A stretch of 64,000 nucleotides of DNA from Candidatus Nanoarchaeia archaeon (GTDB lineage: Archaea; Nanobdellota; Nanobdellia; CSSed11-243R1): positions 245,808 to 309,807 of the forward strand of contig JAQTNH010000001.1 of the NCBI GenBank assembly GCA_028713895.1, read 5' to 3'. Positions within the stretch are counted from its first letter, which is position 1, and each line of letters begins with the position of its first letter. Made by a program: the position numbers and the translations under genes. Below, in pieces: positions 17,327 through 24,220 of the stretch. The notes under the pieces are model-generated. The model did not search any database. It was given only the letters and a program-made list of their open reading frames with translations, and was not told the DNA's origin.

Positions 17327-17809
17327 TTACACTCGCTTATTCGCAGGATTGATTTCAAGAATCAGCGTATAGTCCTTAAAGCCAAGCTTTCTGTAAAAGT
17401 CTATTGCCCCCAAGTTCTGCGCGGATGCCTCAACTTTAATGTGTTTGTACCCCTTTTCTTTGCACCACGCCATAAAAGCTTCAACAAGCTTTCTTCCTAT
17501 GCCATGGCCGCGATATTTGTCCATAACAAGCATGTTGCTGAGCTCTGCGATATCGGTTGTTGTGCGGTAGGGGTAATTCTTAGATTTTTGGCCAACAATA
17601 TAACCTACTACTTGACCTTCAACTTCGGCAACTGCAGAAAAACCTTTTTTGATTATGCCTGAAAAATATTTTTTGCCTTCGTTTCCAAATGTCCATTCAA
17701 GGTTGAGGGTAGAATCATACTCCTTATGCTCTTTCTCAAAAAGCATCAGGTTTAGCTTTTGTATTACTTCTAATTCCTTAACAGTAGCCTTCCTAATCCT
17801 GATTTCCAT
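17327..17809 (-). CDS. GNAT family N-acetyltransferase
   Basis: This is a 160-aa GNAT-fold enzyme that should move an acetyl group from acetyl-CoA to an amine. Motif A is visible as LVMDKYRGHGIGRKLVEAF, the pyrophosphate-binding loop with Arg/Gly-rich RGHGIGR. The C-terminal IDFYRKLGFK motif B is also present. The start at ATG 17809 gives an N-terminus MEIRIRKATVKE typical of GNATs and lies 5 nt past the trpS stop, implying co-transcription. The substrate is unknown. Confidence 0.85.
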   Translation of the reverse strand: MEIRIRKATVKELEVIQKLNLMLFEKEHKEYDSTLNLEWTFGNEGKKYFSGIIKKGFSAVAEVEGQVVGYIVGQKSKNYPYRTTTDIAELSNMLVMDKYRGHGIGRKLVEAFMAWCKEKGYKHIKVEASAQNLGAIDFYRKLGFKDYTLILEINPANKRV

Positions 17810-17813
17810 AAAA

Positions 17814-18932
17814 TTATTCCTTGAAAATGAACCTGTCCAGCAGTTTCTTTGCTTCCTCGCGCTTTTTCTGGTGCGCTGCAAGAAAAGTGTTGAGCTTTTC
17901 TATGCAAATCTGCTTCATCTCGCCGGACAGCATCTTTCCGGACTTGTAGTCATCATAAATCTTTTTGAGCTTTTTGTCATCAGGCTCAAGCAGCATGCGC
18001 AAATACTGGAAGGGTACATCGATGTCAGGATTTCCGCCGAGCTTTCGGTGCTCCTCGACTGTGTCCCTGCCCCCGGAGAATGCGTTGTTGATTTTTTTCT
18101 TGGCTTCAGCAGGGGTGTCTGTTGTATATATTGCTGACATCGGGTCGCTGGCTGACATCTTGCCGCCCTCTTTCAGTCCAGCCATGAATTTTGAGTGTAG
18201 TATTGCTGGCTTGTAATAGCCGAGCTTCGGGTAAACATCACGAGCAACGCGGAAGTGGACATCCTGGTCAATTCCCAAAGGAATCAGGCAGGGAATATTT
18301 TTCTTTTTCATTGCGCTCGGCAGGATTGCGGGCGTTGCCTGCATTGCCGTGTAGAATATTGCGCCGATGTTTGTGCTATCTGTGAAGCCGAAAGACGCCT
18401 TTATTGTTGAAAATGTAATATGCTTTGCAATCCTGACTGCCTCTTTGTACATAATTCCTGCGTGCTTTGTGTCAATAAGGAAATGTGTTTTTTTGGGGTC
18501 AAAGCCAAGAGCAATCACATCAAGCATATTTTCACGGGTGTATTTTGCCGTGTCTTCAAGGCTGAGATTATCCTTTAAAAGGAACTTTTCCTCGTCAGGA
18601 AACTGGAACCACATCTCTGCCCCGAACTTGTCCTGAATCCATTTTGCAAAAACCCACGGGATAAGATGCCCGAGATGCACGGGTCCGGAAGGCGCCCTGC
18701 CTGTGTAAAGGAAAAACTTGCTGCCTTTCTCATATTCATTAAGCAGCCAGTTCATATCGCGGTGCGAGAAAAAAATATTCCGGCGGAGCATGAAATGAAT
18801 TTCGCCTGTGTGCTTCTCAATGCGCTTAAGCAGCGCTGAATCTATCTTTTCAGTGCCAAATTCCTTGACAAGCCTGTCATAGTCCACATCACCCTTGACT
18901 TCCCAGGGTGTAACAACCATTTTTTCCGCCAT
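17814..18932 (-). CDS. trpS: Tryptophanyl-tRNA synthetase
   Basis: This class I synthetase charges tRNA-Trp. The HIGH-type motif is HLGH (residues 86-89, within PSGPVHLGHLIPW) and the KMSKS-type motif is KMSAS. Length (372 aa) is typical for archaeal/eukaryal TrpRS. The start is taken at MAEKMVVTPW, preceded by AAGTGATATGC; an ATG three codons earlier is also possible. Its tRNA substrate, with three introns, is encoded about 8 kb away. Confidence 0.95.
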   Translation of the reverse strand: MAEKMVVTPWEVKGDVDYDRLVKEFGTEKIDSALLKRIEKHTGEIHFMLRRNIFFSHRDMNWLLNEYEKGSKFFLYTGRAPSGPVHLGHLIPWVFAKWIQDKFGAEMWFQFPDEEKFLLKDNLSLEDTAKYTRENMLDVIALGFDPKKTHFLIDTKHAGIMYKEAVRIAKHITFSTIKASFGFTDSTNIGAIFYTAMQATPAILPSAMKKKNIPCLIPLGIDQDVHFRVARDVYPKLGYYKPAILHSKFMAGLKEGGKMSASDPMSAIYTTDTPAEAKKKINNAFSGGRDTVEEHRKLGGNPDIDVPFQYLRMLLEPDDKKLKKIYDDYKSGKMLSGEMKQICIEKLNTFLAAHQKKREEAKKLLDRFIFKE

Positions 18933-19025
18933 GCATATCACTTAAGTACAGTTAATTTAAAGCAAATAGCTATTTAAATTAGTGACTGTTTAGTTAAGTC
19001 ATAAAAATGATATGGTCGTGAGAAA

Positions 19026-19658
19026 ATGTTGGTAAAAGACTTTCCAGAATGTTTTGGCTCATACAAAATCTATGAAATTGTGCGTGATACAATGCTGCAT
19101 TACGCAAGGGATATTGACGTGCAGAGGATGATTGACGCTATTGTTGCAGACGGCGCAACCCCAGCGGATTTCCTGCGGAAACTTGCAGTGCACAGCAAGC
19201 GCCATGTCAATGCAAGCAAGGCAAGCGAGATGATTATGGCGATAAAAGACAAGATTACCAGCCTGATAGGGGTGTATGTCGAGCCGCGCGAGGTAAGAAT
19301 AACAAAAGACGGAAGCGAAACAGTCAGAATATATGTCGAGAACAAGATGGACGCGATGTTCAAGTTCAAAGTCGGAATGCAGCAGCTTGAGAGGGAATCA
19401 ACCTCGCTTTTGCACGACAATGTAAAAAACTTTTCTTACACAAAAATGATAAAGGCAATGCCAATTGAAGCGGGAGCAACCCATGTTTTCAAATTTTTGA
19501 TAAAGCCTGATGTGTTCGGGATACAGGACATCTACGAACTGAAAAAGAACAACCAAGTCTCAATAATGCTCGGAATGCAGGTGGCGGTAGACGGGGTTGA
19601 CGGGCAGAAAACACCGCTCCACAAGATACCAGTAAACATCGTGAAAGCTAAACTTTAA
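19026..19658 (+). CDS. Hypothetical protein
   Basis: This is a 210-aa soluble protein. The N-terminal ~85 residues are helical (YEIVRDTMLHYARDIDVQR). The C-terminal part has beta-strand character (VEPREVRITKDGSETVRIYV) suggesting an Ig-like or C2-like sandwich. It lies 46 nt upstream of the OB-fold gene and the zinc-ribbon gene on the same strand, so it may be part of a three-gene unit. I recognise no family. Confidence 0.65.
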   Translation: MLVKDFPECFGSYKIYEIVRDTMLHYARDIDVQRMIDAIVADGATPADFLRKLAVHSKRHVNASKASEMIMAIKDKITSLIGVYVEPREVRITKDGSETVRIYVENKMDAMFKFKVGMQQLERESTSLLHDNVKNFSYTKMIKAMPIEAGATHVFKFLIKPDVFGIQDIYELKKNNQVSIMLGMQVAVDGVDGQKTPLHKIPVNIVKAKL

Positions 19659-19704
19659 GAATATGTTCTTAGTTACAATGAGACATTGAGAGGGGAGAAT
19701 CATC

Positions 19705-19998
19705 ATGAAAATTTCTGAAGTACAATCCGGTATGATGGGCGTGCGCCTCATAGCAAAAGTCGAGGAGATGGGCGCAATCCGCGATGTTAAAACAAAATTC
19801 GGCACGCAGACACGCGTGTGCGAGGCAACAATCTCAGACGAGAGCGGAACAATGAAGCTGACGCTTTGGGCAGAGCAGATTGACAAGGTAAAGCCAGGCG
19901 ACACTGTTGAAATAGTCAACGGCATTGCACGCGAGTGGCAGGGAGTAAAACAGCTCAGCGTTTCAGAGAAGCGCGGAGAGCTTAAGGTGAATCCGTGA
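19705..19998 (+). CDS. OB-fold single-strand nucleic-acid-binding protein (SSB/RPA-like)
   Basis: The 97-aa protein is one OB fold. It opens with MKISEVQSGMMGVRLIAKV, then has the DESGTMKLTLWAEQ strand turn and the VKPGDTVEIVNG loop that are characteristic of archaeal/SOSS-B-like single-stranded DNA binding proteins. It lacks the acidic C-terminal tail of bacterial SSB. It could act in replication or repair, or bind RNA. Its stop overlaps the GTG start of the next gene, indicating coupled translation. Confidence 0.82.
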   Translation: MKISEVQSGMMGVRLIAKVEEMGAIRDVKTKFGTQTRVCEATISDESGTMKLTLWAEQIDKVKPGDTVEIVNGIAREWQGVKQLSVSEKRGELKVNP

Positions 19999-20558
19999 AC
20001 TGCAAAAAATGCAAGCGCGAGCTGGATGAAGAGTGGAGATTCTGCCCGGCCTGCGGAGAAAGCATGAACAAGAGTTTCTTCAGATTTTTCTCAAAGCCAA
20101 AACGCGAGCTTTCTCCTGAAGAAGAAATGGAAAAAGACATGGCAAAGATGATGAAACAGGCAGAAGGCATGCTCAAGATAATGGGGTTCCCCGGCAAAAT
20201 CAACATACGCATCGGAAGAGGGCCGCAGATGATGCAGCCGCAGCAGCTTGACCAGCAAAAAGCAGTCAAGATACAGGCTGGCGGGCGTGCAGAACAGGAA
20301 GAAGTGCAGAGGGAATCAAAAGAAACGCTTGAGCCGCTGATGAAAGCGACGCGGATTGCAAAAGGCATGAGATACGTCCTTGTGCTGCCTGGAGTCATGT
20401 CTGCAAATGACATAAAAATAAGGCAGTTCCATGAATCAATCGAGATAAGGGCATATGCGAAGGACAGGGCATACTTCAAGGTGATTCCAATCGGGCAGAA
20501 CAGCCAGATAGTCGAGAAAAAATACCAGGAAGAGATGCTGAAGCTGGTTATTTCTTAG
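19995..20558 (+). CDS. Zinc-ribbon protein with C-terminal Hsp20/CS-like domain
   Basis: Translation starts at GTG 19995, overlapping the previous stop (GTGA). Cys3, Cys6, Cys17 and Cys20 form a CxxC...CxxC zinc ribbon. A Met/Gln-rich linker follows (residues ~45-95). The last ~70 residues (YVLVLPGVMSANDIKI, then SIEIRAYAKDRAYFK) follow the strand pattern of the alpha-crystallin/Hsp20 or CS fold. The combination suggests an adaptor or chaperone acting with the coupled OB-fold protein. The domain call is from pattern only. Confidence 0.65.
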   Translation: MNCKKCKRELDEEWRFCPACGESMNKSFFRFFSKPKRELSPEEEMEKDMAKMMKQAEGMLKIMGFPGKINIRIGRGPQMMQPQQLDQQKAVKIQAGGRAEQEEVQRESKETLEPLMKATRIAKGMRYVLVLPGVMSANDIKIRQFHESIEIRAYAKDRAYFKVIPIGQNSQIVEKKYQEEMLKLVIS

Positions 20559-20653
20559 ATTTGTAACTGAAAAGTAATGCTAAGGGCAGGATTAGTTTTA
20601 AAAACATAGAACTACTTAAAAATGGATATACACAGGTGGAGGTGTATCAGTAA

Positions 20654-21010
20654 ATGGCTAAAAAGAAAGCAATAAAATCATTCATTAGCGGAGCAAAACT
20701 CGGCCACTGGGTGTTTTTAGCAGGCATAATCATTGCCATCGTAACAGCATTGATTGCAGGCTTGAATACAACAGTTATCTGGGTACTCGCATTGCTTGGA
20801 TTGATCGTAGGATTAATCAACGTCACCTTGAAGGATGAAGTTCCATTCTTGGTCGCTACTACAGTATTACTTCTTGCATCAGGAAGCTTAAATGTACTTC
20901 CTTACATCGGACAGCAAGTAGGAACAATTCTTGCTTATGTGACAGTGTTTGTCGCACCAGCGGGCTTGATAGTAGCATTAAAGGCAATCTATGCGTTTGC
21001 ACGCGAGTAA
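20654..21010 (+). CDS. Small four-helix membrane protein
   Basis: The 118-aa protein has a basic N-terminus (MAKKKAIKSFISGAKLGHW) and four hydrophobic helices (about residues 20-38, 41-59, 63-82, 90-112). GGAGGTG precedes the ATG by nine nt. The codon choice is more A/T-ending than in neighbours, which may mean high expression or different ancestry. Similar tetraspan proteins are common in DPANN genomes, but I know of no assigned function. Confidence 0.7.
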   Translation: MAKKKAIKSFISGAKLGHWVFLAGIIIAIVTALIAGLNTTVIWVLALLGLIVGLINVTLKDEVPFLVATTVLLLASGSLNVLPYIGQQVGTILAYVTVFVAPAGLIVALKAIYAFARE

Positions 21011-21128
21011 ACTCGCATTTTTTTTCTTTTTTTTATTCTATTTTAAGCCTTTTAGCGAAAAGCCTTAAGGGAAAACTTTACGAAGCGGAAGCAAAACATT
21101 AATTAAAAAGAAAATGCTCCATATTCTT

Positions 21129-21635
21129 ATGAGAAAACTCTTGATATTCGGGATTTTAATTCTGGCGGTCCTTGCACTCGGTTGCACAGGACAAAACAAT
21201 TCGCAGCTGGCAAACCCCGCCTCAGCGTACTGCGAGCAGCAGGGGTATACGCTTGAGATACGGACAGACGCAAACGGCGGACAGGCTGGCTACTGCATAT
21301 TTGATAACGGCGCTGAGTGCGAGGAATGGGCGTATTACAGGGAAGAATGCTCGCCAAGCGGAATCAAACCAGGCGGAGCAAATTCGTCAATGTTTGACGT
21401 CTCAATAAAAGACTTTGCATTCAACCCAGGCACAGCAACAATCAGGACAGGAAACACTGTTGTGTGGACAAATGATGACAGCGCGCCGCACAAAATAATC
21501 GCAGATGACAACTCGTTTGAGTCGGTAAGCCTTAGCTCAGGCGACAGCTTTTCGTATACATTTTCAGAGGCAGGGACATACAGCTACCACTGCAGCATAC
21601 ATCCGAGCATGAAAGGAACAGTAGAGGTGCAGTAA
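21129..21635 (+). CDS. Cupredoxin lipoprotein with DUF333 domain
   Basis: This lipoprotein has lipobox ALGC (Cys19). Residues ~32-75 match DUF333 (NPASAYCEQQGYTLEIR, then GYCIFDNGAECEEWAY), a small cysteine-rich domain. The C-terminal ~90 residues form a plastocyanin-like cupredoxin: a His in APHKI plus YHCSIHPSM supply the Cys, His and Met of a type 1 copper site. It probably carries electrons outside the membrane. The next gene, a small membrane protein with histidines, begins immediately after the stop, so the two may act together. Confidence 0.85.
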   Translation: MRKLLIFGILILAVLALGCTGQNNSQLANPASAYCEQQGYTLEIRTDANGGQAGYCIFDNGAECEEWAYYREECSPSGIKPGGANSSMFDVSIKDFAFNPGTATIRTGNTVVWTNDDSAPHKIIADDNSFESVSLSSGDSFSYTFSEAGTYSYHCSIHPSMKGTVEVQ

Positions 21636-21866
21636 ATGCTGCAGAACATTTCTTACTTCATGATTTTCGGGAAGCCGCTGATAATGTATCTTGGAATCCT
21701 TGTACTGCTTTTGTTTCTCACAACAGCATCGCTGGGATACATGATATTCAAAGGCATAAAGCTGAATGGCGTGCCTGTAAAACTGAACTGGCACAAGGCG
21801 TTTGCAATTTCAGCGATAACGCTGGGGCTTTTGCACGCAATATTGGGAATACTTCTTTTCTTCTGA
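21636..21866 (+). CDS. Small membrane protein, possible haem-binding cytochrome b-like
   Basis: The ATG directly follows the TAA of the cupredoxin gene, so the two are almost certainly one operon. The 76-aa product has two hydrophobic helices (about 13-36 and 52-76). A His sits at the start of the second helix (NWHKAF) and another within it (LLHAIL). Paired helix histidines are how short cytochrome b561-like or DUF4405-type proteins bind haem, but the sequence alone does not prove it. A membrane electron-transfer partner of the cupredoxin is the best guess. Confidence 0.6.
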   Translation: MLQNISYFMIFGKPLIMYLGILVLLLFLTTASLGYMIFKGIKLNGVPVKLNWHKAFAISAITLGLLHAILGILLFF

Positions 21867-22079
21867 TTACTTCTGCTGTTTTTCAGAACCCTTAAGGCAG
21901 TAGTCATAGCGCTTAAAATTGGCTTTGTCATGCACAGGGCATCCGCCGCAGATGCAGCCATGGTCCTCTTTTATGCACTTGCTCCTGCCAAGAAAACAAA
22001 ACGCTACGCGTTCCCTGCATTCCCTGTAAGTCGGGCAACTTTTGCATATGCACAATTTAATAGCTTCAGTTTTTTCCAT
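21867..22079 (-). CDS. DUF2769 cysteine-rich protein
   Basis: The ~70-aa protein has ten cysteines in the pattern CICKSCPTYREC...FCFLGRSKC...CICGGCPV, which is the DUF2769 signature, probably binding metal or an Fe-S cluster. The start at 22079 overlaps the 3' end of the flavoprotein gene by 14 nt, so the pair is coupled and possibly redox-linked. It converges exactly on the previous gene, with no intergenic gap (stops at 21864-21866 and 21867-21869). Confidence 0.78.
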   Translation of the reverse strand: MEKTEAIKLCICKSCPTYRECRERVAFCFLGRSKCIKEDHGCICGGCPVHDKANFKRYDYCLKGSEKQQK

Positions 22080-22977
22080 AATCATACACCCAGTCAGTCG
22101 GCTTGATTCCGCGGGACTGCTTTACAGCAGTCATCACGTTTTTCGCCAGCAGTTCTGTTTCGCCGATGTAACATCTGGATGAAACAATCGGCTTGTCAGC
22201 ATAAGTCGGATTGCAGATTGAGGACATTGCGTATACGTGGCTGAAAGGCGGGAAAATCATGCCGAAATCATTCAGGGTCATGAACATCTGCGAGATTGCC
22301 AGAGACGCGCCTGCCTCGTGTCCAGTGACTATTACTCCGGCGACTTTTCCGAGGAATCTCCTGAGAAGCCCGCTGCCTGGAACGCTGTTGTCTGCTGTGA
22401 GCTCGATAAATTTCATGTGCTTTATGTTGAGAGCCCTGTCTTTTGGAACCTTGGAGTTTGCAGGGTGAAGGCTTCCGTCAAGGCTGATACATCGGTCAAT
22501 GAATTTAGCCATCAACGTTGAAATCTTGAAGTTATTAACAGGAGTTGCAAAGATTATCGCGTCCGCTGCAATTATTTTGTCGTAAAGAATGTTTGTCATG
22601 TCATCTGCAGTCGGCTTGCCTTTTGGATAGCAGGTGCAGTAAAAGTGGCAGTGGGTGTTTGCGGTTGAGTAGCAGGCTTTGCAGTGCTGGATATTGTATT
22701 TCCGCAGGGGAACAAGCTCGATGTCTGCGCCCATTTTTTTGCAGGACTCAAGGCACTTCCTGAGAAGCGCTTCGGAATTTGAATCCTCCTGCGCCATGTC
22801 GTTTGAATCGCGCGCTGAGCCTGAGATGCCGAGCACCTTGATTCGCTTTGTTTTAGGCTGAGCCATCTGCGCCGCCTCTTTAAGAGCGTCTTCGCGCACT
22901 TTTTTGAACATCCCGAGAGTTTTAGAGTCAATTTTAAGAAGTTTTATAATTTCCTTGTCTGAAAGTTTCGCCACCAT
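22066..22977 (-). CDS. NADPH-dependent FMN reductase-like / iron-sulfur flavoprotein
   Basis: The flavodoxin-like core starts at IKVLGISGSARDSND (phosphate loop for FMN). A cysteine cluster CKACYSTANTHCHFYCTC follows, as in archaeal iron-sulfur flavoproteins, although spacing differs from the classic CX2CX2CX5C. The AADAIIFATPV and KFIDRC segments complete the flavin site. About 40 extra N-terminal residues precede the domain. The next gene encodes a DUF2769 cysteine-rich protein that may be its electron partner. The start is ambiguous among ATG 22977, GTG 22974 and TTG 22995. Confidence 0.82.
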   Translation of the reverse strand: MVAKLSDKEIIKLLKIDSKTLGMFKKVREDALKEAAQMAQPKTKRIKVLGISGSARDSNDMAQEDSNSEALLRKCLESCKKMGADIELVPLRKYNIQHCKACYSTANTHCHFYCTCYPKGKPTADDMTNILYDKIIAADAIIFATPVNNFKISTLMAKFIDRCISLDGSLHPANSKVPKDRALNIKHMKFIELTADNSVPGSGLLRRFLGKVAGVIVTGHEAGASLAISQMFMTLNDFGMIFPPFSHVYAMSSICNPTYADKPIVSSRCYIGETELLAKNVMTAVKQSRGIKPTDWVYDYGKN

Positions 22978-23019
22978 CTCACCTGCTTTTGCCAAGGCAT
23001 GGGATGTTTAAATTTGTTG

Positions 23020-23565
23020 TTAAGGACGGGTCCAATTTACTTCATAATACGTAACATCGCTCTCGTCATCTGCGATTCCTATCAGAAGCGTTTTCCTCAC
23101 GCTGTGGGCGACACGCATCATTGCTGCAAAGCCCCTCCATGCGTAAGACTCTCCCTCGCGCACGCAGAAAAGAACCCACTTGGCATGCTCGGTGTCAGGA
23201 TTCTGTCCGCGCGGATAAACGCGGAAGTCTGCGCCGTACTTGAGCGCAGTTTTTGTGATGTAGCCGCGCTCGCGTATGTCTGAGTAGACTGCGTAGCGGA
23301 CCGGAAAGCGCTTTTCTTCCTTTGTCGCGATTTTCATGAAAGAATCATAATTCAGCTTCTTGCCTGTCATGGGCTTGATGTCAATCTTTCCCTTTTCCAT
23401 GAGATAGAGAGATTCCACTAATGACAGTTCAAGCTTTTGTTTTACAAGTTTGCCATACCAGCCTTTGTTAAAGATTCTGTTCGCATCTGGCTCGCTGGAG
23501 ATTACGACTTTATCCTTGACAAGGACGCCGATGGCTTTTTCTTCCTTTATTTCTTCATCAGCCAT
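23020..23565 (-). CDS. endA: tRNA-splicing endonuclease
   Basis: This enzyme cuts the bulge-helix-bulge of archaeal pre-tRNAs. The catalytic triad is present: Tyr117 (FRVYPRG), His127 (TEHAKWVLF) and Lys158 (RKTLLIGIAD). At 181 aa it has the length of an alpha subunit, as in the homotetrameric alpha4 type. It is not the fused ~390-aa epsilon2 form. The window encodes at least four tRNA introns it must remove, two at non-canonical sites, which alpha4 enzymes are not generally expected to process well. A separate structural subunit gene is not visible here. Confidence 0.92.
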   Translation of the reverse strand: MADEEIKEEKAIGVLVKDKVVISSEPDANRIFNKGWYGKLVKQKLELSLVESLYLMEKGKIDIKPMTGKKLNYDSFMKIATKEEKRFPVRYAVYSDIRERGYITKTALKYGADFRVYPRGQNPDTEHAKWVLFCVREGESYAWRGFAAMMRVAHSVRKTLLIGIADDESDVTYYEVNWTRP

Positions 23566-23608
23566 AGAATAGAAAAGAAAAATAGGTTATTTAAGGGTTT
23601 CTAAAAAA

Positions 23609-23857
23609 TCAAATGCTGATTGGCATTCTGTGCTCTTTGAAATACGTCACAAAAATCTCGCGCCCTGTCGGATGTTCAACAAGCTTTGGTTCGAGCGCTG
23701 GCTTTGCGTTAAGCTCTCTCAAGTATTCACCAAGTCTATCGCGCATAACCCCAGTTTGTGAAGAATGTCTTGGAATATCAGGTTTCCCCATATATTCGTT
23801 ATAATCCTGCAGACCTGTTGTTCTTTGTTCAAGTGTTACTTGGTTGTCGTCTGCCAT
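23609..23857 (-). CDS. Small hypothetical protein
   Basis: The 82-aa product begins one nt after the stop of the upstream gene (23859), so both belong to the operon that starts with the large surface protein at 26266. The sequence is charged and probably helical in the middle (RDRLGEYLRELNAKP), with no Cys and no membrane segment. No family is recognised. Coupling to its neighbour is the main evidence that it is a gene. Confidence 0.55.
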   Translation of the reverse strand: MADDNQVTLEQRTTGLQDYNEYMGKPDIPRHSSQTGVMRDRLGEYLRELNAKPALEPKLVEHPTGREIFVTYFKEHRMPISI

Positions 23858-23858
23858 T

Positions 23859-24218
23859 TTAATCCCTCTTCAGTGCAAGTTCTTTGTCAAGCGAAGGAAA
23901 TCGTGTCATCTTCGCGTTTATGTAAGTTTTCAAATCCTGCTTGTAATTGTAAGCTGTAGTTATCAGTATATCGCCTGTTTTGGTGCGCACTCCGCGATAA
24001 ACCTTTAAATTGTTAAAAACGCATAAATAATTTTGGCTGTTCTGAGACTCAGTATTCAGAGCATACCACTTTCCGCTCCTGCGTATTTCCCGCTCCAATC
24101 GCGGAACTTCCTGAGAAGCGAGCTCTTCGATATTGTCTGAATGCAAATCTATCCCTTCAAAGTTTTCACAATAATTTGCCAGTGCATCCTTTGTAAAACG
24201 TATTTTTGTTCCGGGCAT
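23859..24218 (-). CDS. Hypothetical protein
   Basis: Taking the start at MPGTKIRFTKDALANYCENF (24218, two nt after the upstream stop) gives ~119 aa. The longer frame back to 24293 overlaps the surface protein gene and is unlikely. The N-terminal half is helical with acidic EELASQEVPRLEREIRR; the C-terminal half is beta-like (GDILITTAYNYKQDL). It resembles no family I can name. It is the middle gene of a three-gene run. Confidence 0.6.
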   Translation of the reverse strand: MPGTKIRFTKDALANYCENFEGIDLHSDNIEELASQEVPRLEREIRRSGKWYALNTESQNSQNYLCVFNNLKVYRGVRTKTGDILITTAYNYKQDLKTYINAKMTRFPSLDKELALKRD

Positions 24219-24220
24219 CT

